DNA from: Bromus sterilis
Lineage: Eukaryota; Streptophyta; Magnoliopsida; Poales; Poaceae
Assembly: GCA_950022295.1 (NCBI GenBank)
Contig: OX465601.1
Span: forward strand, 71,557,501 to 71,621,500
Direction of reading: 5' to 3'
Length of the DNA stretch: 64,000 nt
The notes below the pieces were generated by a model. That model saw nothing but the letters and a program-made list of their open reading frames with translations, ran no database searches and was not told the DNA's origin. Below are positions 23,101 through 33,420 of the stretch, piece after piece. How positions within the stretch are numbered: the stretch's first letter is position 1; every line of letters begins with the position of its first letter. The position numbers were made by a program, and so were the translations under genes.

Positions 23101-25990
23101 CCCTGCTGTATCCACATGCTTAATGGCAAAAGCTTCATCTGGGTGGTTATGGCATCGAAGACTTGGTCATGCAGGGATGAGAAATCTTCATAACTTAGTG
23201 AAGAAAAATAATGTTATTGGCCTTAGTGAAGTAAAATTCGATAAGGATCATCTCTGCAGTGCTTGTGAAGCTGGTAAAATTACGAAGAAACATCATTCAG
23301 CGAAGACTATCATGACTACCACTCGTCCTCTTGAATTGCTTCATATGGATCTTTTTGGTCCTCAAAATTATGCAAGCCTGGGAGGAAATAAATATGGTCT
23401 AGTTATTGTTGATGACTTCTCTCGTTTCACTTGGGTTTTCTTTTTGGATGACAAGAGCAAGGTTGTTGAAATCTTCAAGGCATTCGCCAAGAGAGCTCAA
23501 ACATAATATGAATTATCTCTGAAGCATATCCGAAGTGATAATGGAACTGAATTCAAAAACACTCATATTGAAGATTTTCTTGATGATCATGGTTTTACTC
23601 ATGAGTTCTCTGCTTCTTATGCACCTCAACAGAATGGTGTTGTTGAAAGGAAGAATAGAACTCTCATTGAGATGGCCAGAACTATGCTTGCTGAATACAA
23701 GACTCCTATTAGGTTCTGGGCCGAAGCAATTAACACAGCTTGTCATATCATCAACAAGGTTTACCTTCACAAATTTCTGAAGAAGACTTCACATGAGCTT
23801 ATCACTGGTATCAAACCAAATGTTTCGTACCTTTAGGTATTTGGTGCTCCTTGTTTTATTAGAGATATGAATCATAGCTCCAAATTTGCCCCTAAGGCAC
23901 ATGAAGGTTTTCTTTTAGGTTATGGCTCAAACTCTCACACCTACAGAGTCTATAACTCTCACTTTGGGAAAGTTATGGAAACCGTGAATGTGAGGTTTGA
24001 TGAAACTAATGGCTCTCAAAAAGAGCATTTGCCTCATGATCTAGATGAACCTCCTCTTGATGAAGTGATCAGGTCCATGGCTATTGGAGAGATTCGCCCT
24101 GTTGAAGCCAATACTCGTCAAGCATATAGGGATGATGATGGTCCAATGTTCCCACACATAGCCAGGGGCGCTGGAGATCAACATCCTGAAGCTAATGATG
24201 AATAGGACGAAGAAGAACAAAGGAACGAAGGAAATGCTAATCCCGAAGGAAATGCTGAAGCTGAAGGTGAAGCAGATGCTGAAGCAGAAGCTGAGCCTGA
24301 AGCTAATGATTCGACCTTATCACGAGTCCGAAGAAGAGTTGATGTTGATACGATCCTTGAAGAAATTCATCAACCAGGTCGTCCTACAACTCGCTCTCGT
24401 ACTCGTTTGGCTAACTTCTGTGGAAACTTTTCGTTTGTCTCCATGCTAGAACCATCGAAGTTTGATGAAGCCATGAAGGATCCAGATTGGTTAACTGCCA
24501 TGCTCGAAGAACTTAACCAGTTCGAGCGAAACAAAGTCTGGTCCTTAGTTGATAGACCTGATCCCACGAAGCACAACATCATTGGTACAAAGTGGATTTT
24601 TCGCAATAAGCAAGATGAAGACGGTATAGTGGTAAGAAACAAAGCACGTCTGGTAGCACAAGGTTACAACCAAATCGAAGGTATCGATTTCGGTTAAACT
24701 TATGCTCCAGTTTCTCGTCTCGAATCCATTCGTGTTATGCTTGCTTTTGCAAATTTCAATGGTATTCTGCTTTATCAAATGGATGTGAAAAGTGCTTTTC
24801 TTAATGGAGAAATCGAGGAAGAAGTGTATGTTATGCAGCCTCGAGGTTTTGAAGACCCAAAGAAACCCGACTTGGTGTACAGGTTACACAAGGCCCTCTA
24901 TGGGTTGAAGCAAGCACATCGTGCTTGGTACGATACATTGAAGGATTTCCTTCTGAAAAAAGGCTTCAAACCAGGAACCACTGACCCAACGCTTTTCACT
25001 CGATCTTATAATGGTGATTTGTTTGTGTGTCAAATATATGTAGATGATATCATTTTTGGATGCACTAACACTGAAATCAGCGAAGAATTTGCCAAGATGA
25101 TGTCGAAGAAATATGAGATGTCTATGATGGGTGAGTTGAAGTTCTTCCTTGGACTTCAAATCCGTCAACAGAAGAATGGCACCTTTATTTCTCAAGAAAA
25201 ATATCTCAAGGATTGCCTGAAGAAGTTTGGTCTTTCTGATTGTAAAACTATTAAGACGCCTATGCCTACCAATGGCTTCTTAGATGCAGATGAGAAGGGC
25301 AAAGCCTTCGATCAGAAGAAATATCGGTCTATGATTGGATCCCTTTTATATATTTGTGCATCTAGACCAGACATCATGCTTTCAGTATGTATTTGTGCTC
25401 GTTTTCAGGCAAATCCAAAGGAATCACATCATACTGCTGTAAAGAGAATTCTTTGTTATCTTGCTCACACACCTACCTTGGGGTTGTGGTATCCCAAGGG
25501 AGCACAGTTTGATCTCATTGGCTATTCTGACTCAGACTGGGCTGGTGATCGTGTGGATAGGAAATCAACTTCAGGGACTTGTCATTTCCTTGGAAGATCA
25601 CTTGTGTGTTGGGCTTCAAAGAAGCAAAACTGTGTTTAAATATCTACTGCTGAAGCCGAATACATTGCTGCTGGGTCGTGCTGTACTCAGATTCTATGGC
25701 TGAAGCAAACGCTAAAGGACTATGGTATTCATGTGAAGAAAATTCCGCTCCTATGTGATAATGAGAGTGCAATCAAAATTGCCCACAATCCTGTACAACA
25801 CCCTCGCACGAAGCATATTGATATACGCCATCATTTTCTTCGTGATCATGTTCAACGTAAATATATTGTTATTAGTCATGTCATAACTGAAGTTCAACTG
25901 GCAGACATATTCACGAAACCATTGGATGAGAAAAGGTTCTGTACGTTAAGGTGTGATCTCAATATATTGGACTCACAACATGTACTGTAA
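20120..25990 (+). pseudogene. Copia M gag-pol, degraded
   Basis: The chosen start is ATG 20120 (MSFAAVRSGEP). Gag has a UBN2-like N-terminal region, a CCHC knuckle (CYKCKKPGHYITDC, 20996-21037) flanked by Ser/Arg/Lys-rich runs, and a coiled-coil-like C-terminus. Pol shows protease (WVMDSGCTNHMT, about 22754), GAG-pre-integrase finger (about 23150-23270), integrase (HMDLFGP, SDNGTEF, NGVVERKNRT), RT (TKWIF, YVDDIIFG near 25040) and RNase H (GYSDSDWAGD to ADIFTKPL). In-frame stops: 20489, 22790, 23504, 23834, 24203, 24695 and 25637 (first base of each). A frameshift near 21865 moves gag's end out of frame and another near 22710 restores it. The gene cannot give a full polyprotein. Confidence 0.92.
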
Positions 25991-27041
25991 GATCGAACCT
26001 TTAGTCTTCTGTATATATTCTTTTACTTCGTCGCTTACCTATTTTGTTTCGTTGTTTGTTTTTTTTGCTTCTTTTTCTTTATTTTATTTCGCTTGGTTTT
26101 AGTCCCCTATGCTTATCACCTTTTGCTTCGTTCAGTTTTCCTTCGAGGTGATAAGTTTCGGACCCTACCCCTTCTGATTCTTTTTCTTTCTAACTCTATC
26201 TGTCCATATTGGGTGAGAACAATTGAAACGGAAAGAATTTTGCTTCGAACATCATTGAGTTCCGAATCAAGTGCTTCCAATTCTTATCGAAGTTTTACTC
26301 AAGTCGAGGACTTATTCTTCGGTCGTTGAGATCCCGTCAAATCCGGGTCGTTGAGATTTTCTCGCGATTCTCCACGATATCCTCGCCGTAGAATCCGGAG
26401 AGACAGACGCTGGGGGCCGTTCGATCTGATCTGACAGCTCCTGTCAGACCGGCCTATATAAGGCATCCCACCCCAGCGAAGCCATCCCTTCTCCTCATTC
26501 GCATCTCCCCGGAATCCTCTCTCTCCCGAGCGCCGCTGAGCTCTTCGTCTCCGTCGCCTCTCTTGCCGCTTCACTGCCGGAAGAGCGCCGCCATGGACTT
26601 CACGCCGTCGACGAGCACATCCTCTCCGCTCTTTGTCACCGTAGTTGCTTGTCGTCACCGAGTTAGGGTACGCTGAGCCACGATCCAATCTCCATCTCAT
26701 TTGTTCTTCCTTTTCAGATTGGATCCGTGTTCTTAGTCTTTTTGGATGATTTCTTTAGGTTTCTTTGATCCGTTGGATCGTTGCACCGTTGCGAAACCTG
26801 TTTCTGCTAGTCAAGGTTTCCTCCTCGATTCAGGTTAGAAGTTAGGGTTAGTATCTATCTATTCTGTGTTAGGGTTTCTGATCATCATTGTGTGAGGTTA
26901 AGTCTAGCTCAGAACAGACCAGAATATTTACCCAAAACTCTTCACTGAATCTCTTGTCAAAATTGTTTTTGGATCGAAACTTTTGCTGGTGCTCATTCCA
27001 TACTCGCCTTTTTCCCTCGCTACCTTTGTGCTGTTCACAGG
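25991..27041 (+). other. Spacer between pol and third ORF of M
   Basis: The first 340 bp are T-rich with no ORF of note. From about 26330 the composition changes to GC-rich. It contains a TATA box, a leader-like CT-rich stretch, a short open frame with a strong start context (GCCGCCATGG, 26593-26676), then a T-rich block ending CTGTTCACAG/GATG at the third ORF's start. GT at 26668 and AG at 27039-27040 could bound a 373-bp leader intron. The arrangement resembles a plant gene promoter and 5' leader. Confidence 0.55.
26455..26462 (+). promoter_or_regulatory. TATA-like box before M's third ORF
   Basis: TATATAAG within GGCCTATATAAGGCATCCCACCCC, with a CT-rich leader 30-130 bp downstream. It is outside the LTR and could drive a separate transcript of the third ORF. 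Confidence 0.5.
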
Positions 27042-27767
27042 ATGTCTGGAGAGTTAGGCTTCGGAAATGAGTCTCCAAATCTCGATCACATCAACGAAGC
27101 AGAACGTTCTGCTCCGAAGAAGAAAGGAGGCTGTACAAAGGAAATCAACAACGCCAGAGGCATCCCCGAATCAATTCGCATTGCTTTGGGTTATGACACA
27201 CCTCCTGAAGAAACCAAGGATCAGCGCAAGAACCGCTTGCAAAACATTCGCCGGTACTGGGATGTACGATGGTACAAATACAAGAGCATTTCCACATGGA
27301 AATGGACTATGCAATTTTCCTTCAGTCCACCGTATCAGTATACTTCAGCTATGTGCAGTCAGTACATTGAAGAGAATCGTCACCTGTACTACCCAGTTCC
27401 ACCGAAGCTTCCTCACCCCTACACTCTCAAGACTCCTGACGATTTTCTAGAAGAAAAAGAACGATTGAGACTCGCTGCTGAAGCCAAGAGGCTGAAAGAA
27501 GCGAAGAAGGCAGCCAAGTTGGCTGAAGAAGAGGCCGAAGGTGCTGGGCCAAGCTCGAAGAAGAAGAAGAAGAAGCTGAAGAAGAAATATGCTTCACCTC
27601 CCCATGCTACTACAGAAGATGAAGAGCAGGTCAGGCTAGAGCAAGCTGCTCTGGAAGATTCCATCATGGATGAATCCAATGCAGCTGATGACAAAACTGA
27701 ATTCGAAGCAGATGACGAATCGGATGATCCTGCTCCCCCCAAGAAGCAAAGGTTCAGATCCCACTGA
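27042..27767 (+). CDS. Third ORF of M, N-terminal part (envelope-like/unknown)
   Basis: A 241-residue frame starting MSGELGFGNESP. Residues about 40-125 form a compact, aromatic-rich region (RYWDVRWYKYKSIS, WKWTMQF) that looks globular. Residues 130-180 are Ala/Lys/Glu-rich and probably coiled-coil, followed by a poly-Lys run (nuclear-localisation-like) and an acidic tail. No signal peptide is visible. The frame ends with TGA at 27765-27767, but the next frame is open without a break from about 27750. So this is the first part of one longer gene split by a single-base indel near 27755-27765. Such ORFs in SIRE-type elements are often called envelope-like; no function is established. Confidence 0.7.
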   Translation: MSGELGFGNESPNLDHINEAERSAPKKKGGCTKEINNARGIPESIRIALGYDTPPEETKDQRKNRLQNIRRYWDVRWYKYKSISTWKWTMQFSFSPPYQYTSAMCSQYIEENRHLYYPVPPKLPHPYTLKTPDDFLEEKERLRLAAEAKRLKEAKKAAKLAEEEAEGAGPSSKKKKKKLKKKYASPPHATTEDEEQVRLEQAALEDSIMDESNAADDKTEFEADDESDDPAPPKKQRFRSH

Positions 27768-30700
27768 AGAATAAGCCAGGAGAGAAACCTGAGGCTAAGG
27801 TCAAGCTTTCTGCTCGTCCCACTATCTATCTCTCCAACTTGGTTGTCACGAAGCCCTTGGCCTCCAAGCCACCGGCTGATGCCCCCGACAAGGAGAGGCG
27901 ATCAAAGCAGAAGCACGACCCCGCCAAGAGACAACCTGCAAAGGCTTCAGCAACAATGAAGCCCAAGCAGTCTGCTGCAACAAATACTTCAGCGAAGCAC
28001 AAGATCACTGAAGAAGTTTTGAGACAGAAAGACCTCGAAGAGGCACTAGAGCGCAACATCCTTGCCAGAAGCGCAGCTGAGAAAAAGAAGGCAGATGAGG
28101 ATGCTGCCAGACAGAAAAAGGAGTTGGACTCAGCCAAGATGGCTGCAGAGAAGGCTGAGACGAAGCGCAAGCTCGCCGAAGCCGCAAAGAACGAAGAGAA
28201 AGCAGCTGCTGAAGCTAAACTGCTTGCTGAACATGAAGCTAAACGCAAGGCTTCATTAGAAAGCCTCAGAACGAAGAAAGCTGAGAAAGCTACTAGGGCA
28301 AGCCAGAAGAAGCCCGTAGTTGATATGACTCCCTCAGCTATTCCATCGAAGCAGAAAGGCATATATTTGTCTGAAGCTCAAGCTGAAGCTGATCATCAGA
28401 GTGACCATCCAGTCCCTGACTCTCATGAAGGCGAACTCTGGGATCAGTTGGGCATCACTGAAGCCCTTTGGGAGAAGTGTGCAGCTGAAGATCCTGAGGT
28501 TGTTGACTTTGGAGAAGTTTACATCTCTAGGTCTATCGAAGCTATGATCTCCACTATGATCAGTCAGCTGAAGGATTTGCATTCAAGAGATAGGGCTGAA
28601 ATGAAAAAGATTCACAACTATCAGAAGCGAGCTGAATCAGAACCTGATGAAGAATTCAAACAGCACGCCCTGAAATTGCTTCATCAAGTGACAGAAGTCA
28701 ATTCTACCACCAAGGACAATATCAAAATCTACAAAGGCAAAGTAAAGGCCGCTGTAGATGACATGGTGAAGACCCATAATGCTTCCATTATGGAAAGGGA
28801 CTCGAGGAAACGCAAGGCTTCGCCCGAAGCTGAACAAGTTGTTGCCCCACCGTCTCCTAAGCCTGCTCCATCAAAGGCAACAGGACGCTCACCGAATAAG
28901 AAAACCACCAAGAGGCGCAAGGTTACTTTGGCCTCAGCCGCAGACATGGATACAAGTGATGAACAGCTACAGGGATCACCTGAAGCAGTTCCCACCCCTG
29001 CACCGAAGCCAAAGCCGTCCAAGCCCACACCAAAGCCTTCAGCTCCACCCACCAAGACTCCCACACCTCCTCCTACAAGAACTACCCCCAAACCAACTCC
29101 ACCACAAAGAGATCCTACACCTACACCAACGCCTGCACGAAACCCCACACCCATTCCACCCCGTGTTCCCACACCCATCCGTGCTCCAACCCCCGAACCA
29201 CAAAGGATTCCCACTCCACCAGTTGCTCCCGCACCACCTCCATCACCTCCCCGTGAAGCTAATGCTCCATCACCAACCCACTCCATAACCCATGTATCCC
29301 GAGATTTTTCCCCCGCCAGAACAGTTCAAGATTCTGAAGCACATGTGCCCGATACTGAAGCACATGATGACGAAGAAGAACAAGTTCAAATTCTGAATCA
29401 GTCGCAAGAGCAAGCGCTCATAGTCGCTCAATCTGCTGGTCCTTCAAGAGCCAACCCATTTGCTCCTCTGCAAAGGATTCGTGAGCGTTCGCGCCCCTGC
29501 CAAGATACCCAGCTTGACTCCATTTACCCTCGTGAAACTTTTCCTATTTTCAAGGGTGCTGGTTATTCTTCAAGGCATGGCCCGGAATTCGACCTGGAAC
29601 AGCATCGGAAACGCCATCGATTCTTTGGTGTTAGTCCTTATGCTTCTGACCGCACAGCGGATGATCTTCGTTTTTGGACTGCTGAACAACAAGTCTTATA
29701 CACCAAAGTCTTCTGCCAGCAAGGAGTTCTGTTTAGGCACAAGTTTCTGGACTTGCGAATTGTTTCCACTGCATCCTGCTTTCAGAACGTCCTCGAAACT
29801 ATTGAAAATCAGAACTTGTCTAGGTTGTTTGCGTTGAGCACTCCTTTCAACTCAGAGCTCATCAAGCAATTCTATGCAACCCTTTATGTGTCTGGTGATG
29901 CCAATGAACCCAGCTCATGGACGCTAGAATGGATGATTCAAGGCAAAGTCTTCAGGATGTCCTCTGCCGAATTCATCGAAATTGTCAACATCCCAAGGCA
30001 TTCTGGAGTCCACGAAAAGATTCATATTGCGCCTGATTTGTCTGAAGAAGAATTTGCAACTCTGTTGGATCCTGAAGCCACTGATAACTACATTCCTCAA
30101 AACATTCGCCCGAAGCATTTGAATTTCATTTCAAGAACATGGTTCTTCATCCTGTTAAACTCTTTGATCCCCTTGAGTACTGCTTCGGAAGAATTGAATC
30201 TTTATCCTGAGACAAGGCATGCGATTATGAAGCTCACACATGGTCTCATATTTGACTTTGAGGATTGCTTCATTAGGAATTTGGTACATGCAGCTGAGCT
30301 ACCTTTCACACTGAAACCCTATGCTCCCTGGCTGCAAGTAGTATGTAACTATGCTTGGAACGAAGACTTTGTGGCACGCCATCATCTGAAGCTTTTCCTC
30401 CCACCTGTGCGTGACTCCTTGGAACTGCTGAGGAAACCCAATGATCCATTTGCCACATATGTTGGTGTGCGCCATGAAGTCAATGAGCGAAACTTATCCA
30501 AGACGTTCCAGAAAGACTGCCATCATTTTGAAGTTAATCTTCGCACGCAGCAAATGCTTGACAACTTCATTGAAGCAAATCAGCGCCAGATGCAGTTTCT
30601 TGCTGATGAGATCAACCGTGTTGGCAATATAGCTCTCAACAACAATCAATACTTGCGTGTGCTCAAGCGTCATTCCTGGAAGGGGCTCAGGAAGTTCAAC

Positions 30701-31072
30701 TCTGTCAAAGTTCTTCGTAAAGATCGCATCTTCAAAGAGTATGAGCACCTACGGCGAAACTTTGCACGTGATGACTCAGTGGACCGCCCGAATCAGAAGA
30801 TCCCTCCCCTGCACAAGATTGATGAAGTATTCTTCGTCAACGAGCCTGAACCCATCCGCCCTGATACCGTCTCCGAGAATGACTCCGTCACATCGAAGGA
30901 CGACGACGGCCTTGATGATAGCGACCTCGACATCAACCTCATCACTCAGTCGCGCCACGAAGCTATTCAAACATCATATTCCGAAGAAGAATCCTCTGGC
31001 GATCAGTCTTCGTCGGATGAGTCTTCTTCAAGCACTGCTTCGTCGAGTTCTCAGGGTGCTGATGCTGCGTAA
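27768..31072 (+). CDS. Third ORF of M, main part (about 1,100 residues)
   Basis: Open without a stop for 3.3 kb up to TAA 31070-31072. Order: Lys/Pro-rich start; long Ala/Glu/Lys coiled coil (about 27990-28300); acidic linker; second helical region (about 28380-28790); Lys-rich patch; Pro/Thr-rich block (about 28990-29260, many TPTP and PTP units); then a conserved-looking globular region (about 29520-30600, beginning ETFPIFKGAGY and including LIKQFYATLYV) that resembles the domain annotated 'putative plant transposon protein' in cereals; finally an acidic Ser-rich tail. A hydrophobic stretch (WFFILLNSLIPL, about 30140-30175) is too short and isolated for a confident membrane anchor. It has far fewer lesions than the gag-pol of the same copy. 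Confidence 0.72.
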
Positions 31073-31601
31073 TAGTTCTCTCGAACCTCTTCTCAACCTT
31101 TTGTCCAATCATTGACAAAAAGGGGGAGAATGAGGGCATCGATGAGTTAGTTTTTCATCGGGGAAAGGGTTCTTGCTATCTTTTTGCTTCGTTTGGTTAA
31201 GTTACGACAAACATTCCATTCCTTTCGATTGGGTTGTAACTTAAGTTTTACTTCAGTCTTGCTACTCATGTGCTACACTTAAAGTTTTAATAACCCCTTT
31301 GCTTGCAAGTATTGCTTCGTATCTTCTATCTTGCAGGTGGTTATTATTTTCTAAGTCACAGGTCATTGGAAGCAATTGCATACTTTCCTGGATATATATA
31401 TCTTCAATGCAATTGTATTCGCTAAGATATATTGTTTTGCTCTCCACCGAAGAACTTTTACCTCAAGCATTAACTTCGATTATATAAATCTTCGATGCTT
31501 GTATTCAGGTGGAGCCTAAAACTTCATGTCTTAGAGTTTGTCCCATCCTTCACAAAAACTTCAATATCTTTTATCGATGCCTGTTTTGTCAACTATAGTC
31601 C
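31073..31601 (+). other. 3' untranslated region of M with a second polypurine-like tract
   Basis: No gene. At 31117-31130 lies AAAAAGGGGGAGAA, almost identical to the real polypurine tract 485 bp downstream. The rest is T-rich. Confidence 0.7.
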
Positions 31602-31614
31602 AAAAAGGGGGAGA
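31602..31614 (+). other. Polypurine tract of M
   Basis: AAAAAGGGGGAGA immediately before the 3' LTR. Confidence 0.92.
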
Positions 31615-31615
31615 T

Positions 31616-32871
31616 TGTAAAAGAAAAGTCTTGCCCCCGTGTGTTTTGGATATTGTTGGACAAGACAGTAGAGGAACTAACAATGTTTTCTAGTGTAAAC
31701 AGTTGTATAGGTTCCTGAAGGACAAGCTAGGTGATAAAGCTTCAGTGAAGGTCTTCAAGTTATCGAAGCATTACCCTCGGAGCGAAGCTTAATCACGAAG
31801 GTTGACCCCCCAAAAATGAAGGTGTCCTGAAGCTCTACTCATTGAAGGAAATGAAGAAGACGGCGCAAGACTTAGATGTTTTTGTGTAGTTCTTTTTCTG
31901 TTCCTTGAGTCATAGGACAAACCGTACTATCAAGAGGGGTATTTAGTTTGTGGACATTGGAGTCATTGAGAAATGCTCAGATCAAATCCAGACCAAGTGA
32001 GAAGCCTGAGTGAAGAAATCTCATGTGCACTAAGTTAAGCTTCGGTAGCAAAGACTTCGTTCTTTGGCTTCTGAAGCAAAACTAAGTCCGTGAGTCAGAT
32101 TTACTTGTTCCTCAAGTAAAGTTGCGCATTGATGACAAATCCGACCGTCGTGGACACGTGTCAAGCTGTCACCTCGGGTCAGTTTGGTCATTTCGCACCT
32201 CGGGATCGCCAACTATAAATACGCCGCCCCCTCCTCCATTTGCGGGTGGCTTCTCTGAGATCATTCAAAGAGAGACTGAAGAGAGCAACCCCAAAACGCC
32301 ACCGAAGCAAAACCCAAATCCAGAATATTGAAGCCTAAGTTCCATTGATCTGAGTAGATTTGAGATGACTTAGGTGAAAGCTTGCTAGCCTTTTTATCTT
32401 GGAGAACTGCAATTCTCCTAGACGGTTAGAGAGTTGTTCTTCAGAGAGCGAAGAGTATTTGTCGCCTCGAAGTTCTGTTTGTCAAAGGTTTCGGTGATTT
32501 CCTCAATAATCAACCACGAGTGAAGAACTGACCAAGGTCAAGGAGTTTGGTGCAGTGGAGCAACGGACGGAGAGAGATTTGCTCCAGGTGTTCAATCACC
32601 AGTCCCTCCAACCAGACGTAGCGCTTTGCAGAGTGTGAACTGGTCGAACAAACATCGTAGAGTCCCAGTTCGTTTTACTTCAAGCATTTACCTTCAGTTT
32701 TTCATTTGCTCCACTATTATGCTTCAATGTGTTTTGATTCACTGCATTTAGTTTCGCTTCCAGTTATTCTTTGCTATTATGCACTATTTATGTTTCACCT
32801 CAATAGTTTCAGTAGAAAATTTGAAGTGATCATTCACCCCCTCCCCCTCTGATCACATACTTGGACTTTCA
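31616..32871 (+). repeat. 3' LTR of Copia M
   Basis: 1,256 bp, TGTAAAAG...GACTTTCA, colinear with the 5' LTR without gaps. TATA box at 32214-32221. Followed by TSD ctttg. Confidence 0.95.
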
Positions 32872-32876
32872 CTTTG

Positions 32877-33204
32877 TTGTATGATCGAGCCCGCCCTAGA
32901 CCCCGACTAAGTGATCGGGCTGGAGTAAGTCTATGTAAGAGTTAAGATTCAACCGATAACATGGTTGAGGCGACTTGTCTATGAGTATGGGATTCACCAC
33001 CCATAAGCATTTAGACTTGTGAGCGGACGTTGAGGACCCATCTCAGTTGATCATCCGGCCTGGATGGGAAGCCCCTCACGTTTGATGCTTTCCGAGAGTG
33101 TTCTGTGCTTGGCCTTGTCTGCTTAGACAAGTGGGTACGGCTCTCGGCTCTCCATGTGATTGCATCGTGACTGGAATTACATACGCTAACCCCGGGTCCC
33201 GACA
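32877..33204 (+). repeat. 3' LTR of Gypsy B, final part
   Basis: Resumes ttgtatgatcgagcccgccc exactly where 18793 stopped and matches 9932-10259. Ends GGGTCCCGACA, then TSD acagc. Confidence 0.93.
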
Positions 33205-33209
33205 ACAGC

Positions 33210-33276
33210 CAAGCATATTCTCCGACGTTTCCATGTGACGCGAGACTACGTCAAGGATGGTCATACTAGGATTTGA
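33210..33276 (+). pseudogene. Copia A pol C-terminus
   Basis: Continues the RNase H frame of A across B (AKHILRRFHVTRDYV), the conserved end of Copia RNase H, up to a TGA at 33274-33276. Similar coding potential (NTDLNPSDPMT) continues after it, so this TGA is probably also a mutation. Confidence 0.8.
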
Positions 33277-33407
33277 AAAATAAATACGGATCTGAACCCG
33301 TCAGACCCAATGACTAACCTCTTCCACAGGGAAAGTTTGAGAAACACCGAGAGACTATTGGTGTTAGATACATACCTGATGTAAACTAGTGTAATTTTTA
33401 CTCTAGT

Positions 33408-33420
33408 GCAAGTGGGAGAC
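33408..33420 (+). other. Polypurine tract of A
   Basis: GCAAGTGGGAGAC directly before TGTTGG of the 3' LTR. Confidence 0.85.

Larger units (their letters stand above)
18794..32871 (+). mobile_element. Element M: Maximus/SIRE-type Copia with a third ORF
   Basis: A 14,078-bp Copia element with two 1,256-bp LTRs of identical length and an exact 5-bp TSD, ctttg (18789-18793 and 32872-32876). Removing it restores B's LTR sequence exactly. Order: LTR, tRNA-Met primer site, gag-pol, about 1 kb spacer, third ORF of about 4 kb, polypurine tract, LTR. The size, the Ser/Arg-rich gag and the long ORF after pol are typical of the SIRE clade, called Maximus in Triticeae. By-eye LTR comparison gives about 25 substitutions and no indels (about 2 %). 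At 1.3e-8 per site per year this means roughly 0.8 million years. Confidence 0.93.
6334..33204 (+). mobile_element. Element B: Tekay-like Gypsy chromovirus, complete but interrupted by M
   Basis: The element has both LTRs (6334-10259 and 15189-18793 continued at 32877-33204), a tRNA-Met primer site, gag-pol and a polypurine tract. It is flanked by a perfect 5-bp duplication, acagc (6329-6333 and 33205-33209). Pol order is protease, RT, RNase H, integrase, followed by a chromodomain-like tail, as in Tekay/Del chromoviruses. Without M it would be about 12.8 kb. LTR divergence in the last 328 bp is about 9-10 differences (roughly 3 %). Confidence 0.93.

Noticed and set aside
27419..29286. Long minus-strand frames (107, 178 and 185 codons) opposite M's third ORF
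   Set aside because: Shadows of the biased Ala/Lys/Pro-rich coding strand; Gly/Val- or Ser/Phe-rich translations without domains.
18794..32871. M's third ORF as a captured host gene
   Set aside because: It lies between pol and the polypurine tract as in SIRE-type elements generally, so it belongs to the element; only its promoter-like spacer is kept as a possible capture.
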